Source: Amycolatopsis sp. WQ 127309 (GTDB lineage Bacteria > Actinomycetota > Actinomycetes > Mycobacteriales > Pseudonocardiaceae). From it: 64,000 nucleotides of DNA. This document shows, in pieces, positions 59,355 through 64,000 of the stretch; the first letter of the stretch is position 1; the number at the start of each line of letters is the position of its first letter. The stretch is from the NCBI RefSeq assembly GCF_023023025.1, contig NZ_CP095481.1:4340001-4404000 (forward strand), read 5' to 3'. The translations under genes were made by a program, and so were the position numbers. The notes beneath the pieces were generated by a model. It worked only from the letters and a program-made list of their open reading frames with translations. It was not told the origin of the DNA and made no database searches.

Positions 59355-60176
59355 ATGGGCTTCGTGAGCGAGCCGATCCAGCCCAGCGAACTTGACGACC
59401 TCGTGGTCCGGATGGCCGGTGTCGGCGTCCGCCGCGGGACAAACGACCTCCTCGCCGGCCTCGACTGGTCCGTGGAACTCGACGAGCGCTGGGTGGTGCT
59501 CGGCCCGAACGGCGCGGGCAAGACCACCCTGCTGCGCCTCGCCGCGGCCGAGCTGCACCCGAGCACCGGCGAGCTCGACCTGCTCGGCGAGCGCATCGGC
59601 AAGGTGAACATCTTCGAGCTGCGCCCCCGCATCGGGTTCACCTCCGCCGCGATCGCCCAGCGCGTCCCGGGCGACGAACTGGTGAAGGACGTCGTGGTGA
59701 GCGCCGGGTACGCCGTGGTGGGCCGGTGGCGTGAGGAGTACGACACCCTCGACACCGCCCGCGCGACCGAGCTGCTGGGCGCGCTGGGCATCGGGCAGCT
59801 GGCCGACCGCACCTTCGGCACGCTGTCCGAAGGCGAGCGCAAGCGGGCCCTGATCGCCCGGTCCCTGATGACCGACCCGGAGATGCTGCTGCTCGACGAG
59901 CCGGCCGCCGGCCTCGACCTCGGCGGCCGCGAGGACCTCGTCGCGCGGCTGTCCGCGCTGGCCCTCGACCCGGACGCGCCGGCCATGGTGCTCGTCACCC
60001 ACCACGTGGAGGAGATCCCGCCGGGGTTCACCCACGCGTTGCTCCTCCGCGACGGGCACGCGGTCGTGTCCGGCCTCGTCGACGACGTCATCACCAGCGA
60101 AAACCTCTCGAAGACGTTCGACCAGGACCTGGTGCTCGAACGCTCCGGGGATCGCTTCTTCGCCCGCCGTCGCTAG
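59355..60176 (+). CDS. ABC transporter ATP-binding protein
   Basis: A 273-residue ABC ATPase with Walker A GPNGAGKTT near residues 50-58, signature LSEGERKRALIARSL, Walker B EMLLLDEPAAGLDLG and switch LVTHHVEEI. The layout resembles stand-alone ModF/YlmA-type ATPases with no membrane partner encoded nearby, so the transport role, if any, is unknown. The ATG at 59355 has no strong ribosome site; GTG at 59364 is an alternative. The 133 bp to the leader-peptide start upstream shows no other gene. Confidence 0.88.
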   Translation: MGFVSEPIQPSELDDLVVRMAGVGVRRGTNDLLAGLDWSVELDERWVVLGPNGAGKTTLLRLAAAELHPSTGELDLLGERIGKVNIFELRPRIGFTSAAIAQRVPGDELVKDVVVSAGYAVVGRWREEYDTLDTARATELLGALGIGQLADRTFGTLSEGERKRALIARSLMTDPEMLLLDEPAAGLDLGGREDLVARLSALALDPDAPAMVLVTHHVEEIPPGFTHALLLRDGHAVVSGLVDDVITSENLSKTFDQDLVLERSGDRFFARRR

Positions 60177-60230
60177 GCTGTGCTTACCGGGCAGTAACCT
60201 GCTGGCACTTCGTCAACGAGGAGGATGGGC

Positions 60231-61010
60231 GTGGGAGAGTTCGTATCGCTGGAGGTCAAGGACGGCGTCGGGACGATCCGGCTCGACCGGCCCCCGGTCA
60301 ACGCCCTGAACGCCCAGGTCACCGCCGAGCTCGCGGAGCTGGCCAAGGAGGTCTCCGAGCGCGACGACGTGCGCGCCGTGATCCTCTACGGCGGTGAGAA
60401 GACCTTCGCCGGCGGCGCGGACATCAAGGAGATGGCCACCCGCACCTACCCGCAGATCGCGAAGTTCGGCGCCACCCTCACCGGGACGCTCGCCGCGATC
60501 GCGAACATCCCGAAGCCGGTCGTCGCCGCCATCACCGGCTACGCCCTCGGCGGCGGCCTCGAACTGGCGCTGACCGCGGACCGCCGCGTCGCCGGCGACA
60601 ACGTCAAGGTCGGCCAGCCGGAGATCCAGCTCGGCGTCATCCCCGGCGCGGGCGGCACCCAGCGCCTGGCCCGGCTGATCGGGCCGAGCAAGACCAAGGA
60701 CATCGTCTACACCGGACGGTTCGTCAAGGCCGAAGAGGCGCTGCGGCTGGGGATCGTCGACGAGGTCGTCGCACCGGACGACGTCTACGCGGCCGCGCAC
60801 AAGTGGGCGTCCCAGTTCGCGAACGGCCCGGCCGTGGCCCTGCGCGCGGCGAAGGCGGCCATCGACGGCGGTCTCGACACCGACCTGGCGAACGGGCTCA
60901 AGCTCGAGTCGCACCTGTTCGCCGCGCTCTGGGCGACCGAAGACCAGCAGAACGGCATGAAGTCGTTCATCGAGAACGGCCCCGGCAAGGCCACTTTCGA
61001 AGGGAAATGA
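60231..61010 (+). CDS. Enoyl-CoA hydratase/isomerase family protein
   Basis: A 259-residue crotonase-fold enzyme. Seen: TFAGGADIKEM (oxyanion hole Gly and first half of the active site), ALGGGLELALTADRRVAGDN and GQPEIQLGVIPGAGGTQRLA with the catalytic Glu. Both catalytic Glu positions appear present, so it is likely an active hydratase in fatty-acid oxidation. AGGAGG (60219-60224) abuts the ATG at 60225 but is 6 bases from GTG 60231, so the GTG is the start. The methyltransferase gene begins 4 bases after its stop. Confidence 0.92.
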   Translation: MGEFVSLEVKDGVGTIRLDRPPVNALNAQVTAELAELAKEVSERDDVRAVILYGGEKTFAGGADIKEMATRTYPQIAKFGATLTGTLAAIANIPKPVVAAITGYALGGGLELALTADRRVAGDNVKVGQPEIQLGVIPGAGGTQRLARLIGPSKTKDIVYTGRFVKAEEALRLGIVDEVVAPDDVYAAAHKWASQFANGPAVALRAAKAAIDGGLDTDLANGLKLESHLFAALWATEDQQNGMKSFIENGPGKATFEGK

Positions 61011-61014
61011 CGCC

Positions 61015-61980
61015 TTGACCGACGTGAACGACCCGGCACCGCACCCGCACGCCACCGCGGAAGAGGTCCAGGCCGCCTGGGCCGACCCCAAGCTCGCGAA
61101 CGTGCTGTACCACGACTGGGAAGCCGGCACCTACGACGAGAAGTGGTCCATCTCCTACGACGAGCGCTGCATCTCGTACGCGACGGACGTGTTCAACGCC
61201 GTCGCGGGTGATGACGGCCAGCCGTACCAGCACGCGATGGAGCTGGGCAGCGGCACGGGCTTCTTCCTGCTGAACCTGATGCAGGGCGGCGTCGCCAAGA
61301 AGGGCTCGGTCACCGACCTTTCGCCCGGCATGGTCCAGGTCGCGCTGCGCAACGCCGAGAGCCTCGGCCTCGACGTCGACGGCCGGGTCGCCGACGCCGA
61401 GCGGATCCCGTACGAGGACAACACGTTCGACCTGGTGGTCGGGCACGCGGTGCTGCACCACATCCCGGACGTGCAGGCGGCGTTCCGCGAGGTGCTGCGC
61501 GTGCTCAAGCCGGGCGGGCGGTTCGTGTTCGCCGGCGAGCCGACCAAGATCGGCGACACCTACGCCCGCAAGCTCGGCCAGCTCACCTGGTTCCTGACGA
61601 CCAACGTGACGAAGCTGCCCGCGTTGAGCGGCTGGCGCCGGCCGCAGGAGGAGCTCGACGAGTCCTCGCGCGCCGCCGCGCTGGAAGCCGTCGTCGACAT
61701 CCACACCTTCGACCCGTCGGAGCTGGAGTCGTGGGCCCGCGGCGCCGGCGCCCAGGACGTCCGCGCGGTCACCGAGGAGTTCGCCGCGGCGCTCGCCGGC
61801 TGGCCGATCCGGACGTTCGAAGCCGCGGTGCCGCAGGAGAAGCTGACCGTCCGCTGGCGGCTGTTCGCCTACAAGCTGTGGCTGCGGCTGTCCGCGGTGG
61901 ACAAGAAGCTGCTGTCGAAGGTGCTGCCGCGCGAGCTGTTCTACAACGTGATGATCACCGGGACCAAGCGGCCGTCCTAA
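61015..61980 (+). CDS. SAM-dependent class I methyltransferase
   Basis: A 321-residue protein with a Rossmann-type methyltransferase core: motif I MELGSGTGFFLLNLMQGG near residue 74, acidic motif II about 30 residues on, and LVVGHAVLHHIPDVQAAFRE, typical of UbiE/small-molecule methyltransferases. A C-terminal 120 residues lie outside the core. The TTG at 61015, 9 bases after GGGA, is the likely start; GTG at 61024 is an alternative. It follows enoyl-CoA hydratase by 4 bases and is directly followed by the next gene. Substrate unknown. Confidence 0.9.
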   Translation: MTDVNDPAPHPHATAEEVQAAWADPKLANVLYHDWEAGTYDEKWSISYDERCISYATDVFNAVAGDDGQPYQHAMELGSGTGFFLLNLMQGGVAKKGSVTDLSPGMVQVALRNAESLGLDVDGRVADAERIPYEDNTFDLVVGHAVLHHIPDVQAAFREVLRVLKPGGRFVFAGEPTKIGDTYARKLGQLTWFLTTNVTKLPALSGWRRPQEELDESSRAAALEAVVDIHTFDPSELESWARGAGAQDVRAVTEEFAAALAGWPIRTFEAAVPQEKLTVRWRLFAYKLWLRLSAVDKKLLSKVLPRELFYNVMITGTKRPS

Positions 61981-63144
61981 GTGCCTTACGCGTTCAGCCT
62001 CGACGACGTCGCCTACCTGCGCTCCGGTGCGGGTGAGGCGGCGCTCGCCGAGGCTTCCACGCGGCCGCTGACCGACCGCATCGCCGACGTCGCCGCGGTG
62101 CGCCGCCTGGTCGGCGAGGAGCACGCGGCCGCGGTGCTGGAAACCGCCGTGCTGCGCCGGAAAGCCGTCGGCAAGCTGTCCGGTGTGGACTGGCTGTTCA
62201 CCGCGGACGCGCTCCAGCAGGCGAGCGCGTCCCTCGTCGCGCGGCACCGGGCGTCCCGGCTCACGGGCTTGGACGTCCACGACGTCACGTGCTCGGTCGG
62301 CGCGGACCTGGTCGAGATCGCCCGGGTGGCGAAGCGTGCGCTCGGGTCCGATGTGGACCCGGTGCGGCTGGCGATGGCCCGGCACAACGGCGTCGCCGCG
62401 GGCGTCTCGTTCGGGCTCGTGCGGGCCGACGCGCTGAAGGCGGTCAGCCGGGACACCGTGGTCGTCGCCGATCCGGCCCGGCGTGACGCGGCCGGGCGGC
62501 GGGCCTGGAAACCCGCGGACTTCACCCCGCCGCTCGACGGCCTGGTCGACGCCTACCCGGGGCGTCCGCTGTCGGTGAAGTGCGCGCCGGGCTTGGACTT
62601 CGCGATCGCGCCGTGGGCGGACGAGGTCGAGCTGGTGTCCCTCGACGGCCAGGTGCGCGAGTCCTGCCTGTGGCGTGGCCTGGGCACCGGCGTCACCCGG
62701 CGGGCGAGCGTCCTGCGCTCGGACGGGACACAGTGGACGGTCACCGACGCCGAACCGGACGAGCTGCCCACGCGTGAGCCGGGGGAGTGGATCGTCGACC
62801 CGGACGGCGCGGTCGTGCGGGCCGGGCTGGTCCGGCACTACGCGGCGCGGCACGGGCTGTGGCAGCTGGACGAACGCATCGCGTACCTGACCGGTGACAC
62901 ACCGCCGCCGGGCGTGCGCGCGTTCCGCGTCCTGGAGCAGGGCCCGTACAGCGAAAAGTCCCTGAAGTCCGTCCTCAAGCGACACGACGTCGGCCGGCTG
63001 GAGATCCTGACCCGCGGCCTCGACGTCGACCCGGACGCGTTGCGCCGCAGGCTGAAACCACGCGGCTCGGCGGAAGCCTCGGTGGTTTTGACGCGGATCG
63101 GCCGCGCGCCGGTGGCGTTCGTGTGCCGCGCCGAGCGGGTCTAG
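61981..63144 (+). CDS. Methyltransferase-like protein with THUMP-like C-terminal domain
   Basis: A 387-residue protein, starting with GTG immediately after the previous TAA. The core contains VHDVTCSVGADLVEIARVAK and GSDVDPVRLAMARHNGVAAG, a SAM-binding pattern seen in RNA or small-molecule methyltransferases, and VVVADPARRDAAGRRAWKPA, comparable to the catalytic DPPR-type motif. The C-terminal 90 residues (RAFRVLEQGPYSEKSLKSVL) match the THUMP-like extension of this actinobacterial family. RNA methylation is the likely role but is inferred. Confidence 0.82.
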   Translation: MPYAFSLDDVAYLRSGAGEAALAEASTRPLTDRIADVAAVRRLVGEEHAAAVLETAVLRRKAVGKLSGVDWLFTADALQQASASLVARHRASRLTGLDVHDVTCSVGADLVEIARVAKRALGSDVDPVRLAMARHNGVAAGVSFGLVRADALKAVSRDTVVVADPARRDAAGRRAWKPADFTPPLDGLVDAYPGRPLSVKCAPGLDFAIAPWADEVELVSLDGQVRESCLWRGLGTGVTRRASVLRSDGTQWTVTDAEPDELPTREPGEWIVDPDGAVVRAGLVRHYAARHGLWQLDERIAYLTGDTPPPGVRAFRVLEQGPYSEKSLKSVLKRHDVGRLEILTRGLDVDPDALRRRLKPRGSAEASVVLTRIGRAPVAFVCRAERV

Positions 63145-63229
63145 GTGAACAGGAACCAACGAAGGGTGGAACTCCGGGTGAACGTGACGTAGGTTCCCCG
63201 AGTCGCCAAGTCTTCACTGGAGGGTCGCC

Positions 63230-63994
63230 GTGTCCGGAAAATGGTCAGGTCTCGTCAAGCTCGCCGCCGCCGCGGCGATCGGTGCCACCGTCGCTTCGGG
63301 GGCCACCGCGCTGGCCGGCTCGGACGACGCCACCGCCGCCCGCGCCAAGGAACCGGCCAACATCGGCCAGGTCAAGAACGACGTCAAGGCCTACTACGGC
63401 GACTACCTCGACGCCGCGGGCAAGCACCACTACTCCGACACGAGCAAGTTCGTGAAGGACACCAAGAACGTCGTCTCCGACGCGAAGCGCTACCTGCAGC
63501 AGCAGCTGGGCCGGGTGAAGAACCCGGCGATCGTGCTGGACGTCGACGACACCTCCGAGGTCACCTACGGCTGGGAGGCCGACAACGACTTCGGCTTCGA
63601 CCCGGTCAAGCAGCAGCAGGCCATCGACAACGGCACGTTCGAGGTGAACAAGCCGGTGCTGGAGCTGACCAACTGGGCCGCCCAGCACGGCGTGAAGGTG
63701 TTCTTCCTGACCGGCCGCAACGAGCTGCAGGGCCCGCAGTCGCTCAAGAACCTCGCCAACGAGGGCTACCCGGCCCCGGCCGGCGCGTTCTTCAAGCCGA
63801 AGGTGACCGCGCCGGACTACCTCCCGTGCGGCCTGACCTGCAACACGGTGCAGTACAAGTCGGGCACGCGGGCGCACATCGAGGCGACCGGCGCGAAGAT
63901 CGTGCTGAACGTCGGCGACCAGTTCAGCGACCTCGAAGGCGGCCACGCGCTGCGGCCGATCAAGCTGCCGAACCCGATGTACTACCTGCCCTGA
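63230..63994 (+). CDS. Secreted HAD-family acid phosphatase (class B-like)
   Basis: A 254-residue protein with a signal peptide (about residues 1-30, GLVKLAAAAAIGATVASGAT). HAD motif I is VLDVDDTSE with Asp104 and Asp106, motif II FFLTGRNE, and the final acidic motif NVGDQFSDLEGG. This is the plant/bacterial acid phosphatase (class III/B-like) family that hydrolyses phosphomonoesters outside the cell. GTG at 63230 follows GGAGGG by 6 bases. The stop lies 6 bases from the window end. Confidence 0.92.
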   Translation: MSGKWSGLVKLAAAAAIGATVASGATALAGSDDATAARAKEPANIGQVKNDVKAYYGDYLDAAGKHHYSDTSKFVKDTKNVVSDAKRYLQQQLGRVKNPAIVLDVDDTSEVTYGWEADNDFGFDPVKQQQAIDNGTFEVNKPVLELTNWAAQHGVKVFFLTGRNELQGPQSLKNLANEGYPAPAGAFFKPKVTAPDYLPCGLTCNTVQYKSGTRAHIEATGAKIVLNVGDQFSDLEGGHALRPIKLPNPMYYLP

Positions 63995-64000
63995 CCCGGA

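Noticed and set aside
60967..63159. 730-codon minus-strand open frame opposite the two methyltransferase-like genes
   Set aside because: Arg/His/Gln-rich shadow with no recognisable domain.

Overview
The window is high-GC actinobacterial chromosome. Gene content (MeaB with a thiolase, paired GH92 mannosidases, F420-type oxidoreductase, DUF3817, frequent GTG/TTG starts, long GC-rich intergenic hairpins) and its dispersed hairpin repeats suggest a Pseudonocardiaceae member, most likely Amycolatopsis-like. The genus is inference. No rRNA, tRNA or CRISPR array was seen.

Left host arm (1-25.8 kb). The 3' end of a thiolase gene abuts meaB. Next come an uncharacterised gene, a secreted cyclophilin and about 0.75 kb of degenerate 21-bp tandem repeats. 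A MocR regulator is divergent from a carboxymuconolactone-decarboxylase-like gene, with three matching 9-bp sites between them. A minus-strand locus (12617 down to 6679) holds a LytS-type kinase, a LytTR regulator and two sodium:solute symporters, each with a small membrane partner. A mannose locus follows: sugar ABC transporter, manA and a LacI regulator, divergent from two secreted GH92 alpha-mannosidases. A 12-bp palindrome occurs at the lacI start, inside manA and (one mismatch) upstream of the first mannosidase. DUF3817 and MarR genes complete the arm.

Prophage (25831-50856, about 25.0 kb). It splits a small UPF0045-type thiamine-binding protein gene: its 5' half lies at 25709-25842 and its 3' half at 50846-51025. 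Joining them at a shared 12-bp core restores a 100-residue frame. From left to right it has a large serine integrase, small early genes, a primase-polymerase/helicase, an iteron-plus-hairpin region that may be the origin, terminase, portal, ClpP-like protease, HK97-type capsid, connector and tail genes, a tail chaperone pair that appears to need a -1 frameshift, a short tape measure, a large tail protein and a fibre. A minus-strand trio of unknown genes and an XRE repressor close the element. A perfect 658-bp tandem duplication doubles the terminase small subunit gene. I see no endolysin or convincing holin.

Right host arm (51-64 kb). A membrane protein gene, a YbbN-type thioredoxin/TPR protein, a zinc metallopeptidase lipoprotein, an alpha-glucan phosphorylase, an LLM oxidoreductase, a cysteine dioxygenase-rhodanese pair preceded by a likely cysteine-responsive leader peptide, an ABC ATPase, an enoyl-CoA hydratase, two methyltransferase-like genes and a secreted HAD acid phosphatase.
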